A DNA stretch of 64,000 nucleotides, from positions 248,001 through 312,000 of the forward strand of contig NZ_LT906473.1 of the NCBI RefSeq assembly GCF_900187295.1, written 5' to 3'. Each line of letters opens with the position of its first letter. The stretch's first letter is position 1. Under the pieces are notes generated by a model that did not search any database, had not been told where the DNA came from, and saw only the letters and a list, made by a program, of their open reading frames with translations. Below, in pieces: positions 1-8,578 of the stretch. The translations under genes and the position numbers were made by a program. The DNA comes from Corynebacterium cystitidis (GTDB taxonomy: Bacteria > Actinomycetota > Actinomycetes > Mycobacteriales > Mycobacteriaceae).

Positions 1-1
1 A

Positions 2-841
2 ATGGATAAGCACGACACCATCGGTATTGATTTGGTCGCGATGTGCGTGGATGATCTTGTGGTTTGTGGTGCCGAACCCCTGTTCTTGCAGGACTATATC
101 GCCACCGGCAAGGTGGTGCCCGAAAAGATCGCCGCTATTGTCGGCGGCATCGCTGAAGGTTGCGTGCAAGCAGGCGCGGCACTTCTGGGCGGTGAGACGG
201 CTGAGCACCCAGGCGTGATGGATGAAAACGACTACGACGTTTCCGCCACCGCGGTAGGTGTTGTTGAAGCTGATGACCTACTTGGTCCCGACAAAGTGCG
301 CGTGGGCGATGCCATCATCGCCATGGGCTCGTCAGGCCTCCACTCCAACGGCTACTCCCTGGCCCGCCACGTCCTCTTCGACAAAGCGGGTCTGACAGTG
401 GACTCCTTTATGGATGAGCTGGGCCGCAACCTAGGTGAAGAACTATTGGTTCCCACCCGCATCTATGCGCAGGATTGCCTGGCGCTGATGTCTGAGTGTG
501 ACGTGCGCACGTTCTGTCACGTCACCGGCGGTGGATTGGTGGGCAACATGGAACGTATTATTCCGGAGGGCATGGTTGCAGAAATGTACAGGACTACCTG
601 GACTCCGCAGCAAATCTTCCGCACCATTGCGTCGCTGGGCAAGGTCAGCCGTGAAGAGATGGAAAAGACCTTCAATATGGGCGTAGGCATGGTGGCGATC
701 GTGTCCGCAAAGGATAAGGAACGCACCTTGGCCATGCTTACCGCGCGCCACGTTGAGTGCTGGGAGTTGGGTGAGGTCCGCTCTGCGCAGGAGGGTGAGA
801 CTGCCCGCGCAACTCTTGAGGGCAACAATCCTAAGTATTAA
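2..841 (+). CDS. purM: Phosphoribosylformylglycinamidine cyclo-ligase, 3' part
   Basis: This is AIR synthetase, which closes the imidazole ring in purine synthesis (FGAM + ATP to AIR) in the cytoplasm. The gene runs in from outside the window. The first visible residues, DKHDTIGIDLVAM, are the internal substrate-binding segment of PurM, so the Met at position 2 is not the real start and roughly 70 residues are missing. GGETAEHPG and HSNGYSLAR, both characteristic of the PurM/ThiL/HypE superfamily, follow. The visible 279 residues plus the missing part match the usual length of about 350. It ends with TAA just before a GC-rich hairpin and converges with the DUF3073 gene. Identification is by family motifs seen directly. 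Confidence 0.97.
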   Translation: MDKHDTIGIDLVAMCVDDLVVCGAEPLFLQDYIATGKVVPEKIAAIVGGIAEGCVQAGAALLGGETAEHPGVMDENDYDVSATAVGVVEADDLLGPDKVRVGDAIIAMGSSGLHSNGYSLARHVLFDKAGLTVDSFMDELGRNLGEELLVPTRIYAQDCLALMSECDVRTFCHVTGGGLVGNMERIIPEGMVAEMYRTTWTPQQIFRTIASLGKVSREEMEKTFNMGVGMVAIVSAKDKERTLAMLTARHVECWELGEVRSAQEGETARATLEGNNPKY

Positions 842-907
842 TTGAAGGAATGACTTAGGTGTTAACTGCCGTGGGGGGTAGGAAAGCAGCGGGGTAGGAA
901 AGCAGTA

Positions 908-939
908 GCCCCCGCCCCCAGGAATCACGGGGGCGGGGC
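908..939. terminator. Hairpin between convergent purM and DUF3073 gene
   Basis: A 10-bp perfect stem, CCCCGCCCCC at 910-919 with GGGGGCGGGG at 929-938, encloses a 9-nt loop. No T-run follows on either strand. Its place between two convergent genes fits a bidirectional terminator. Just before it, the 15-mer GGGGTAGGAAAGCAG occurs twice (875-889 and 891-905). Confidence 0.6.
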
Positions 940-971
940 AGGGTGCACACATTCAAAGTAGTGCAGATTGC

Positions 972-1181
972 TTAGTGGCGGTCGTCGTCCTCTTCAGGCT
1001 CCCAGTCCGCGTATTCCGCGTACTGTTCGTCGACCTCGTACTCATCGTCGTCATCCCAGCTGCGAGTTGGCGCTTGGCCTGCTAGCTCCCGCTGGAGGGA
1101 CTCCAAATCCATCTCGGGCGTGTTGTACTTTAATTGGCGTGCAACCTTGGTCTGCTTTGCTTTGGCGCGTCCGCGGCCCAT
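972..1181 (-). CDS. DUF3073 small acidic-tailed protein
   Basis: The product is a 69-residue protein of a family (DUF3073) nearly confined to actinobacteria, of unknown function. It begins MGRGRAKAKQTKVARQLKY, the conserved basic start of the family, and ends in a very acidic tail rich in Asp, Glu and Tyr. The frame stays open upstream to 1313, but the ATG at 1181 is chosen because the family motif starts there and an AAGGGGG ribosome-binding site lies 7 bases upstream. The strong charge split (basic N-terminus, acidic C-terminus) is a family trait. The gene converges with purM, a neighbour arrangement common in corynebacteria as far as I recall. No function can be assigned. Confidence 0.9.
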   Translation of the reverse strand: MGRGRAKAKQTKVARQLKYNTPEMDLESLQRELAGQAPTRSWDDDDEYEVDEQYAEYADWEPEEDDDRH

Positions 1182-1328
1182 GGCGTGACCCCCTTGAGGT
1201 GTGTTTAGGGCGACCCAGGGTATTCGGGTGGCCCCATCAGCTTTTCGATTCAGTATGTATTCCTGTCCCATACAATAGCGTGAATTCCGAAAAAATTCCT
1301 CCCCCGCGCCCAAGCAGGGTAATTAGGG

Positions 1329-2429
1329 TTAGTTTTGGCCACGTAATTTTGCGATAGCTTCCCTTCCCGGCTTCGTTGTTTCTTCTTCAGGAATGTAGTC
1401 GCGGTCCACAGTGGCGCTGACGGTGGATTCGCCCTCGATGATCAGCTCGTCGGCTTGTACAGCGTTGCGTTTCAGCAGGGCAAGGGCAATCGGGCCATAA
1501 TCGCAGTCGTGCACCACGGTTCCCAGCCGGCCCGACTTCCTGCCATTCGCCAGAATGTGCGAACCGGGAACTGGGTCTTCGGGCACCGAGCCATCAAGCT
1601 GTAGCAGCACGAGCAGGCGAGGAGAGCGCCCAAGATTCTCCACGCGTCCCACAGTTTCCTGCCCGCGGTAGCACCCCTTTTCGAGGTGGACCGCGCGCAC
1701 GCGACCAGGTCGGTTAATTAGCCGCGGAGCTTCATGAGGGATGGATTTTTCGTCGAGATCCGCGCGCATTTCGGGCTCACCAGCACGGACCCGTTCAGCA
1801 GTAAATGCCATTAAGCCCGCCAGCACTACACCGCGTGCTTCGAGCTTTTCGACGACCGCCTCCAGCTGATCTCGCGGCACAGCCACGTCGTGGCGTGGGA
1901 CACCATCCCAATCCACGTGGCGCTCAAAAACTGTCGGCAGATCGGACAACGCGTCGTCGTCAAGCGTGCTTAAATCACCGAGCAGGGTGAGAATCCCGAG
2001 GTTAGCTTCTGTGATCTCGACCTTGGACCAGAAGATCATCTTCTGCAGGAAATCGACGAATGTAGGGTAGCAGTATGACGGCGTGTCCAGGTAAAACGCG
2101 TCATCGGTGCGGGTGACATATCCCTGGTGGAGGATGCGGCCTTGGATGTCGAGGTCCAGGCAGGCGGCGGAGAATCCGGCGCTGGCGTCGTCAAGCTTCT
2201 GGGTGAGCAAATTGTTCAAAAATTCTGCGGCGTCTTCGCCTGTAACTTTGATGACGCGACGGTGGGAACGGTCGACGACGACCGGGCCGGTGTCAATTCT
2301 GCGTTGTTCGGCCAGTGGCTCGCCGTAGTGCCAAGCAACCCCGGCGGCATCAATGAGAGAGTCATCGACATGCTTTCGTGCCGATGGGCGGGCGAGTAAC
2401 GGGGACGAATAAGTATCAAGATTTGTCAC
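1329..2429 (-). CDS. ygfZ: Folate-binding YgfZ/GcvT-like protein
   Basis: YgfZ-family proteins bind tetrahydrofolate and support iron-sulfur cluster assembly or repair. The 366-residue product carries the family signature KGCYRGQETVGR near residue 250, with the conserved Cys, and an N-terminal GcvT-like fold (VTGEDAAEFLNNLLTQ). The ORF starts at a GTG. It is divergent from pabC, with only about 40 bp between the two starts, so the promoters must be closely packed. Length is normal for actinobacterial members. The biochemical role is inferred from the family. Confidence 0.9.
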   Translation of the reverse strand: MTNLDTYSSPLLARPSARKHVDDSLIDAAGVAWHYGEPLAEQRRIDTGPVVVDRSHRRVIKVTGEDAAEFLNNLLTQKLDDASAGFSAACLDLDIQGRILHQGYVTRTDDAFYLDTPSYCYPTFVDFLQKMIFWSKVEITEANLGILTLLGDLSTLDDDALSDLPTVFERHVDWDGVPRHDVAVPRDQLEAVVEKLEARGVVLAGLMAFTAERVRAGEPEMRADLDEKSIPHEAPRLINRPGRVRAVHLEKGCYRGQETVGRVENLGRSPRLLVLLQLDGSVPEDPVPGSHILANGRKSGRLGTVVHDCDYGPIALALLKRNAVQADELIIEGESTVSATVDRDYIPEEETTKPGREAIAKLRGQN

Positions 2430-2471
2430 ACTTCGATCGTAGCCTGAACAAACCGGGCATAATAGAGGGCC

Positions 2472-3413
2472 ATGAGCCCAGTGAGTGTGTCCCCGCAGCC
2501 CGTCATCTATATTGTTGAGCCGTTTGGGGGCTCAGTGCGTAGGCAAAACCCTAACCTGCCACACGTGTTCTGGGACGATGCGGCTGTCACTCGAGGCGAT
2601 GGTGTGTTTGAATCTATTCTGGTGCGCAACTCGCAGGTGGTGAATCTCCGGGCGCATAGTGCGCGTTTTGCTCGCTCGGCGCAACTTCTGGATCTGCCGG
2701 AGGTCAACGAAGACAGCTGGGTGCGCGCAACGCGAGAAGCAGTCGCCGATTTCGCTCGGGAGCGCAGCGGCGGGCCATTCGAGGCTACATGCACCTGGAC
2801 GTTTACGCGGGGGCGCGAATCAACGGGGGTGCCATCGGCGTGGATCACGTTGCGGGAATTACCAGCCAGCGTGATTGCCCAACGCGACATGGGTGTGAAA
2901 GTGATGACAGCTCCGCGCGGATACACCATCACACCTGACCTTCCTGATTCAGAAGTTTCTGCGCCTTGGCTTGCGGTGGGGGCGAAGACCCTGAACTATG
3001 TGGCGAATATGGCGGCCATGCGGTGGGCCCGGGCACAGGGCTATGACGATGTGATTTATATCGAACCTGCGGAGAAATTAGGCGATGCCCGGGTGCTTGA
3101 GGGTGCGACGTCCACGGTGCTGGTGTTTAAAAAAGGCGGGAAGATCCGCACTCCACACCATGGTAGGAACGTGCTTGCGGGCACGACTCAACAAGCCATT
3201 TTCGAGACTGCTCAGGCCGACGGGTGGCGCTGTAAAACCTCCGCTCTCACCGTCGATGAGCTGCGCAAAGCTGAATCGGTCTGGTTGGTGAGCTCGACCC
3301 GGGTGGCCACGCGGGTAACCAAGCTTAACGACGAAAAAATGCCCGCTCCTGCCAATGAAGCCGAGATCCGGGCATTGTTTGAGAAAGCGATCAACGCGAG
3401 CCTAGAAGGCTAG
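2472..3413 (+). CDS. pabC: Aminodeoxychorismate lyase (class IV PLP enzyme)
   Basis: This enzyme cleaves 4-amino-4-deoxychorismate to p-aminobenzoate and pyruvate in folate synthesis. The 313-residue product has the fold-type IV PLP pattern: an N-terminal GDGVFESILV segment, the PLP lysine in GAKTLNYVANM near residue 175, a following YDDVIYI strand, and LEGATSTVLVF. Branched-chain aminotransferases share this fold, but the length and the folate context (ygfZ next door) favour PabC. Its stop overlaps the stop of the convergent nitrobindin-like gene by 4 bp. Substrate specificity is inferred. Confidence 0.82.
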   Translation: MSPVSVSPQPVIYIVEPFGGSVRRQNPNLPHVFWDDAAVTRGDGVFESILVRNSQVVNLRAHSARFARSAQLLDLPEVNEDSWVRATREAVADFARERSGGPFEATCTWTFTRGRESTGVPSAWITLRELPASVIAQRDMGVKVMTAPRGYTITPDLPDSEVSAPWLAVGAKTLNYVANMAAMRWARAQGYDDVIYIEPAEKLGDARVLEGATSTVLVFKKGGKIRTPHHGRNVLAGTTQQAIFETAQADGWRCKTSALTVDELRKAESVWLVSSTRVATRVTKLNDEKMPAPANEAEIRALFEKAINASLEG

Positions 3414-4069
3414 CCGACAATACGGGTGAGCTGTGCCGACATGTAGGGTACAAGCTGGCCGTCTTTCATGCGTTCGTCAACCCAGCCCAAAGAGTTGTCA
3501 GGCATCAGGCCATAGAGGCGCTTACCAGGTCCGTGGGTGTCAGGGCCTGTAGCGGTGACGATCGTCGATGCGCTTTCGAGCTGCCAGGCACGGTCATTGA
3601 CGGGTTCGCCGTACATGATTTCTACGAGGCCGCGGGAACTATTTAGGGTGACCTCGATCTCGTCTTTCAGGCTGATGCGCCAGAACCCGGTCTCGCGTTG
3701 ATCTGCCCCTGTGGAATTACCGTCCGAATCGACGCGCCACATCTGGGACTCGAAGCGTAGGTAGTTCTCCCCATCATGGAAAATGACGAGGCGCTGGCCG
3801 AAAGCATACTCCTCGCCGTCATTGTTGGCCTGGCCGAAGCCCTGCCACACCCCAACTAGTGGAAGAAGTGCCAGGAGACCGTCATGCAGGCTTGGGCCTT
3901 GGCGTAGGTTGGCGGTGTCGTCGGCAAGCGGGATTTCGTCCAGGTCAAGTGGTGGGATATTGCGATGCGCTGTGCTTTTCGCCTGCTGCTCCGCGAGGTT
4001 AATCGCCTCGTTTCCGTCCAATGGCTGGGAAGCTGATTGTTCGGGTGTTTCGTTATCACTATTGCTCAT
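3410..4069 (-). CDS. Nitrobindin-like (FABP/DUF1794) protein
   Basis: The 219-residue protein belongs to the heme-binding beta-barrel (nitrobindin, DUF1794) family, several members of which bind ferric heme and nitric oxide. The family pattern GxWxGxG is present as GVWQGFG around residue 80, followed by alternating strands to the C-terminus. About 65 disordered, Gln/Asp-rich residues precede the barrel. The ATG at 4069 is preferred over an in-frame start at 4102 because the latter would lie well inside the upstream gene. The gene starts 11 bp inside the end of the LmeA-like gene, so the two are probably translationally coupled. Heme binding is inferred from family only. Confidence 0.85.
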   Translation of the reverse strand: MSNSDNETPEQSASQPLDGNEAINLAEQQAKSTAHRNIPPLDLDEIPLADDTANLRQGPSLHDGLLALLPLVGVWQGFGQANNDGEEYAFGQRLVIFHDGENYLRFESQMWRVDSDGNSTGADQRETGFWRISLKDEIEVTLNSSRGLVEIMYGEPVNDRAWQLESASTIVTATGPDTHGPGKRLYGLMPDNSLGWVDERMKDGQLVPYMSAQLTRIVG

Positions 4070-4904
4070 GGGAACCAGGGTAGTCAGTGAACTCTGAATC
4101 ACCTGTTTCCACCGGCGTTAAGTCACTGGGGCGCAGAGTGATATTGCGCCGCTCTGCCTCGAAGATAATGGATCCGCCGGACAATTGGACCAGGTTTGCT
4201 TGTGCAGCCAACGGCAGTTCGCGGGTATCAAACTCGAGGCTATAGCCGGCCTGGACAATGCCCGGTTCTTCGCCGGAGGTAATAATCTCAATGGGATCCA
4301 TCCGAAACATTGGCCCGTCGAGCCTTAAGGACACAATGACAGACGTTTTCTCGCTCATGCCGGGTAAAGTTCCTGTCAACTGGGCCTCGCTGGCGACGCC
4401 ACCGCCGGGGGAAATATCGTAGGGGTTCGCGATGTCTAAGTCGGTCATCCCCAGAAACTGGCCGAGGGCGACTCCGTCGAGGCTGACTCGGCGTTTCATT
4501 AATTCCGCGACATGCCCGACCACGTCACCTGAGTAGGCTGCGCTCGCAGGTAGTTCCACGTTATATATATCTGTCGAAGCATTCACGATACCGAGATCTT
4601 CGATATCCACGTCGAGGGCGTTGACGCTGAGGTGCGGGATATTTTCAGTGACAAGCACCTGGGCGAAGGGGACTCCGCCGACGTATACCGCAGGGGTCGT
4701 CGCTAAGCGCGAGTTTTCTTTGACCGTTTGCGAGAGTCGATGTTCGACGTGCGCCGCAGTCAGGCTATCGACGAGGCCAAAGGATGCGACAAGAATCACG
4801 ATCGTGGCCAGAACTGCCAGCGGCCGTGAAAACCTGGTCAAGGAGAACCTGGCCAAGAATGAATCGGTATTCACATCTCTATTTCTACCGTAACCTGTGA
4901 GCAT
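4059..4904 (-). CDS. LmeA-like lipid-binding envelope protein (DUF2993)
   Basis: The product resembles DUF2993 proteins; the mycobacterial member LmeA is a periplasmic phospholipid-binding protein needed for lipomannan maturation. An N-terminal hydrophobic segment (RPLAVLATIVILVASFGLVD) acts as a signal or membrane anchor. The rest is a soluble domain with repeated amphipathic strands and no visible catalytic motif. The ATG at 4904 overlaps the divergent mshD start. A GTG at 4874, preceded by AGAGAT, would avoid that overlap and may be the true start. The 3' end overlaps the nitrobindin-like gene, indicating an operon. Confidence 0.75.
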   Translation of the reverse strand: MLTGYGRNRDVNTDSFLARFSLTRFSRPLAVLATIVILVASFGLVDSLTAAHVEHRLSQTVKENSRLATTPAVYVGGVPFAQVLVTENIPHLSVNALDVDIEDLGIVNASTDIYNVELPASAAYSGDVVGHVAELMKRRVSLDGVALGQFLGMTDLDIANPYDISPGGGVASEAQLTGTLPGMSEKTSVIVSLRLDGPMFRMDPIEIITSGEEPGIVQAGYSLEFDTRELPLAAQANLVQLSGGSIIFEAERRNITLRPSDLTPVETGDSEFTDYPGSHEQ

Positions 4905-5790
4905 GACGAACTTTCAGATCACTTCAGTCCAGCTTCCGGCAGTACCCACCCAGCAAGCGTGGGTGAAATCGCTAATTGCCAAGGCGGAGGCCCACGATGG
5001 TGTCGCACCTTTTTCCGAAGTTTTCCTTCAGGGGCTTAACGACGATCGACTGCGCCATCGGCACCTGCTTATTGCTGACAGTGCTGTTGCTGCACTTGCG
5101 CCTGACGGTGGGGTAGAGCTGGTTGTTGACCCGCAGTGGCGCCGAGAAGGGCGAGGTTCTGCGCTGATTAATGAAGTCCTCGCCGAGGAATCAGCTGCAC
5201 AATTCTGGGCCCATGGCAATCTTCCGGCAGCGCGCGCTCTCGCGGAATCCCGTTCCATGAAGGTCACTCGGAGGCTGCTGGTGATGGGGGTGGAGGGCAG
5301 CCCGCTGTTAGAGGCCTCGCAAGTTGATCTCCCACACGGTTTTGCGGCGTTGAACTACACCCAGGCGGTGGAAAGGTTTGGCCGCGAAACCGTGGAGCAG
5401 GCCTGGCTGGAGGCCAACAATGATGCCTTCTCGTGGCACCCGGAGCAAGGCGGCTGGACTTTGAGCCAGCTCCACCAGGGCATGGAGGCAGACTGGTTTG
5501 ATCCGGCTGGTGTGCTATTGCTGTACCACGGCGAGCAACTGGCAGGTTTCCACTGGACAAAGGTGCACCCACAAGGGGATGGGGAGGTTTACGTGGTTGG
5601 TCTTGCATCCGCATTCCGTGGGCAGGGCTTGGGTGATCCGCTGTTGCGTATTGGGCTCAGGTACCTTGTGGAGCAAGGGGTCCGGCGGGTCATCCTCTAC
5701 GTAGAGGCGGATAACCAGCCGGCAGTGGCTCGGTATGAAGACTTAGGGTTTTCCACCGTGGAGGACCATGTGGTCTATCAGGAAGCGTAG
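4897..5790 (+). CDS. mshD: Mycothiol synthase
   Basis: MshD acetylates the Cys amine of Cys-GlcN-Ins in the last step of mycothiol synthesis, the main actinobacterial thiol. The 297-residue protein has two GNAT domains. The first has a degenerate acetyl-CoA loop (DPQWRREGRGSALINEVL, about residue 80). The second has a canonical one (SAFRGQGLGDPLLRIGLRYL, about residue 235) followed by the YVEADNQPAVARYEDLGF strand-helix typical of MshD. The start is GTG 4897 or ATG 4903. It lies directly upstream of the pst operon, as I recall for other corynebacteria. Mycothiol production supports placing the host in Actinobacteria. Confidence 0.92.
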   Translation: MSMTNFQITSVQLPAVPTQQAWVKSLIAKAEAHDGVAPFSEVFLQGLNDDRLRHRHLLIADSAVAALAPDGGVELVVDPQWRREGRGSALINEVLAEESAAQFWAHGNLPAARALAESRSMKVTRRLLVMGVEGSPLLEASQVDLPHGFAALNYTQAVERFGRETVEQAWLEANNDAFSWHPEQGGWTLSQLHQGMEADWFDPAGVLLLYHGEQLAGFHWTKVHPQGDGEVYVVGLASAFRGQGLGDPLLRIGLRYLVEQGVRRVILYVEADNQPAVARYEDLGFSTVEDHVVYQEA

Positions 5791-6134
5791 CGCTGTTAAG
5801 CAAGTGGTGGATGGGGCGCATAGCAGTTGTTTTACCCCCGTAAATCACCCCCACTTTCTAACGGGATGCTGAGAATCTGTAAAACTGCTGTCCGCGAATC
5901 CGGTGCCAACTACCTTATCTTTGTGGAGGAACGAGTCATTTTCGCAGGGGCTGAATGAAAATTAACCAGTTGTTCACCTTTTAAGACATGTTCGGTTAAC
6001 ATGCGCCCCGTAGGTTTTCACGATGTGAGCATTCGGACGGGTGTGTCCATCATTTCTTCGATGGATTTGCCCTCCTCCCTTGCCGGGGACCAATGCTCGG
6101 TCTTCCATCTGAATCTGCACCGGAAAGGTTTCCC
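5791..6134 (+). promoter_or_regulatory. pst operon upstream region with PHO-box-like repeat
   Basis: This 344-bp gap holds no credible gene. At 5971-5978 TGTTCACC is followed 18 bp later by TGTTCGGT (5989-5996), and the pair is flanked by ATTAACC (5961) and GGTTAAC (5994). Corynebacterial PhoR sites are described as loose 8-bp direct repeats upstream of phosphate-starvation genes, so this is a candidate PhoR site. The assignment is inference by position and repeat form only. Confidence 0.4.
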
Positions 6135-7271
6135 GTGATCCGTAACATTAAGCGCACTTTCGCAATCGCAGGCGTTATTGCCGCAACCTCCGCAGGCCTC
6201 GTTGCTTGTGGTGACTCCAGCTCCGGAGGTGACACCTCCTCCGCAGAGGGCACCGCTGAGCAGCCATCCGAGGTCAACACTGAAGGCCTGTCCGGCACTG
6301 CTGGCGAGCTGGTTGGTGAGGGTGCTTCCTCCCAGGCTAACGCTATGGACTACTTCGGTCAGCGTTACTCCGAGGCTGTTGACGGCGCATCCCTGGCGTA
6401 TACCGCTTCGGGCTCCGGCTCTGGCCGTCGTAACTTCATCGCTGGCCAGACCGCTTTCGCTGGTTCTGATTCCCCGCTCTCCGATGATCAGATTGAGCCT
6501 GCCAAGGAGCGTTGTGAGGGTAACGATGCCTGGCACTTGCCGATGGTTATCGGCCCAGTTGCTATCGCCTACAACCTTGAGGGTGTTGATGACCTGAACC
6601 TTTCCGTCGACTCCATCGCCAAGATCTTCAAGGGCGAGATCACCAAGTGGAACGACGAGCAGATCGCTGCTGAGAACGAGGGTGTTGAGCTGCCTGACAC
6701 CAAAATCTCTGTCGTCTACCGCACCGATGAGTCTGGTACTTCTGACAACTTCCAGAAGTTCCTGTCTGCCGCAACCGATGGTTACTGGGACACCGAGGGC
6801 CAGCAGTTCCCACGCGCTGTGGGGGAGGGTGCTGAGGGGTCGGGTGGCGTGTCCACCCAGACTTCCGGCATCGACGGTGGCATCACCTACGTTGAGTCTG
6901 GCTACGCTGAGCAGCAGGGTCTGGGTATCGCGAAGATCGACTTCGGTGCAGGCCCCGTTGAGCTGAACGCCGAGAGCGTCACCAAGGCTCTGGACGGCTT
7001 GGAGTTCGCTGGTGCCGGTGGTGAGCACGACATGGTTGTTGACGCAGAGGCCCTGTTCTCCCAGGACGGCGAGGGTTCTTACCCACTGATTCTGACCACC
7101 TACGAGATCGTCTGCTCCGCAGGGTACGACGAAGAGACGAAGAACCAGGTCAAGGACTTCCTGAACGTTGTTCTGCAGTCCCAGGATTCCGTTCTGGAGC
7201 AGCTGGGCTTCATCCCGGTTACTGGTTCCCATGCAGACCGTCTACAGGCCGCTGTCGACGCGATTGCTTAA
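6135..7271 (+). CDS. pstS: Phosphate ABC transporter, substrate-binding lipoprotein
   Basis: PstS captures inorganic phosphate outside the membrane and delivers it to PstCA. The GTG at 6135 is chosen because it is preceded by GGAAAGG and gives a proper lipoprotein signal peptide: basic IRNIKRTF, a hydrophobic core, then a lipobox ending LVAC at about residue 26. The start further upstream at 6093 would spoil this signal. The mature 350-residue protein has the PstS anion-binding elements GEGASSQ, GSGSGRRNF and YRTDESGTS. Codon use is strongly biased, which produces a 404-codon shadow ORF on the other strand. A hairpin follows the gene, probably lowering readthrough into pstC, as befits a subunit needed in excess. 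Confidence 0.96.
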   Translation: MIRNIKRTFAIAGVIAATSAGLVACGDSSSGGDTSSAEGTAEQPSEVNTEGLSGTAGELVGEGASSQANAMDYFGQRYSEAVDGASLAYTASGSGSGRRNFIAGQTAFAGSDSPLSDDQIEPAKERCEGNDAWHLPMVIGPVAIAYNLEGVDDLNLSVDSIAKIFKGEITKWNDEQIAAENEGVELPDTKISVVYRTDESGTSDNFQKFLSAATDGYWDTEGQQFPRAVGEGAEGSGGVSTQTSGIDGGITYVESGYAEQQGLGIAKIDFGAGPVELNAESVTKALDGLEFAGAGGEHDMVVDAEALFSQDGEGSYPLILTTYEIVCSAGYDEETKNQVKDFLNVVLQSQDSVLEQLGFIPVTGSHADRLQAAVDAIA

Positions 7272-7331
7272 GCATCAAGTAGTGTAAAGCTGTCATGGCG
7301 CGGCGCTCGGTGGAGTGCCATGCACAGGCTT

Positions 7332-7363
7332 CCCCCCGATTCTAGTTTCATGCCGGGGGGTTT
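7332..7363 (+). terminator. Intercistronic hairpin between pstS and pstC
   Basis: CCCCCC at 7332-7337 pairs with GGGGGG at 7355-7360 across a 17-nt loop and is followed by TTTC. The stem is short but GC-pure. An attenuating hairpin here would explain higher pstS than pstCAB expression; this is inferred from position. Confidence 0.45.
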
Positions 7364-7461
7364 CACTTTGTACATGGGGCCCAGCCTGAAGGCTTGGGAA
7401 CCGCCTTGAATGGGATTGATCCCTTTCTCGAACACCTTATTCTTCGAAGGATTCACAGATT

Positions 7462-8559
7462 ATGGCTAACAATAATGAGCCTCTGAATGAAGGGCGTGAG
7501 GACGAAGTCCGCGCCGGCCGAGTGGCCACTGAATCCGATCCAACTGTGATGAACTCAACCGGCACATTGAACGCGGGCGTAACGCCCTCCGGTGATGATG
7601 CCGACGGTATTCAGGCCTCAGGCGCGGGAGTTAAGCGCCCCGGCGACCGTATTTTCGAGTTTCTTTCTGTTGCATCGGCTTCCCTGATCACGGTGATCAT
7701 TGCCGCCATTGGCATCTTCCTGCTACTGCAAGCAATCGAGCCACTGTCCCGTAACGAGGGTGGCCTGATCGGCTTCTTCACGTACTCGGGCCCTTGGCAG
7801 ACTAATGACTTGGAGAACATGCAGTTCGGTATCCCGAACATGTTCCTGTCTACGGTCACCATTTCTCTCATTGCGTTGATCATTGCAATGCCTGTTGCCT
7901 TGGGCGTGGCGTTGTTCCTGTCAAACTACGCACCTGCGAATCTGGTCCGTCCTCTCGCAACCTTGGTGGACATGCTCGCAGCGGTCCCCTCTATCGTGTA
8001 CGGCCTGTGGGGCTGGCAGGTGTTAGGCCCTGCTTTGTCCGGGTTCTATGAGTGGATTTACAGCTGGGCCGGAAATTTCTTCCTTTTCGCAACTTATGCC
8101 AACACGCCCTCCTTTGCCACTGGCCGTAACATGCTCACCGGTGGCGTCGTCCTAGCAGTGATGATTTTGCCCGTTATCGCAGCAACTGCACGCGAAGTCT
8201 TCGTGCAGACTCCGAAGGGACATATTGAAGCGGCACTGGCCCTGGGCGCTACCCGGTGGGAAGTTGTCCGGATGACTGTGATTCCATTTGGTCTGTCCGG
8301 CTACATTTCCGGTTCCATGCTGGGCTTGGGTCGTGCACTGGGTGAAACCATGGCGCTGTACATGGTGGTGTCCCCTTCGACCGCGTTCCGTGGTTCCTTG
8401 TTCGATGGCGGTACCACATTCGCAACAGCTATTGCATCCGCGGCAGCAGAGTTCAGTAACCCAGTCAGTGCGGGCGCCTATATTGCAGCCGGCCTTGTTC
8501 TGTTCTTGCTGACATTCATCGTCAACTCGATCGCTCGTACGCTCGTGGCTAAGAGCTAA
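7462..8559 (+). CDS. pstC: Phosphate ABC transporter permease
   Basis: PstC is one of the two membrane subunits of the high-affinity phosphate importer. The 365-residue product has about 65 soluble N-terminal residues, then six predicted membrane helices and the permease EAA loop EAALALGATRWEVVRMTVIPF, where the ATPase docks. The VDMLAAVPSIVYGLWG segment is typical of PstC. It follows pstS in the same orientation after a 190-bp gap with a hairpin, and precedes pstA by 19 bp. The long hydrophilic N-terminus is somewhat larger than in enteric PstC. Confidence 0.95.
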   Translation: MANNNEPLNEGREDEVRAGRVATESDPTVMNSTGTLNAGVTPSGDDADGIQASGAGVKRPGDRIFEFLSVASASLITVIIAAIGIFLLLQAIEPLSRNEGGLIGFFTYSGPWQTNDLENMQFGIPNMFLSTVTISLIALIIAMPVALGVALFLSNYAPANLVRPLATLVDMLAAVPSIVYGLWGWQVLGPALSGFYEWIYSWAGNFFLFATYANTPSFATGRNMLTGGVVLAVMILPVIAATAREVFVQTPKGHIEAALALGATRWEVVRMTVIPFGLSGYISGSMLGLGRALGETMALYMVVSPSTAFRGSLFDGGTTFATAIASAAAEFSNPVSAGAYIAAGLVLFLLTFIVNSIARTLVAKS

Positions 8560-8578
8560 GGGGAAAGAAGATAATACT

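Noticed and set aside
6018..7232. 404-codon minus-strand ORF opposite pstS
   Set aside because: pstS is certain on the plus strand with lipobox and family motifs. The reverse frame is a by-product of its strong codon bias and has no family features.
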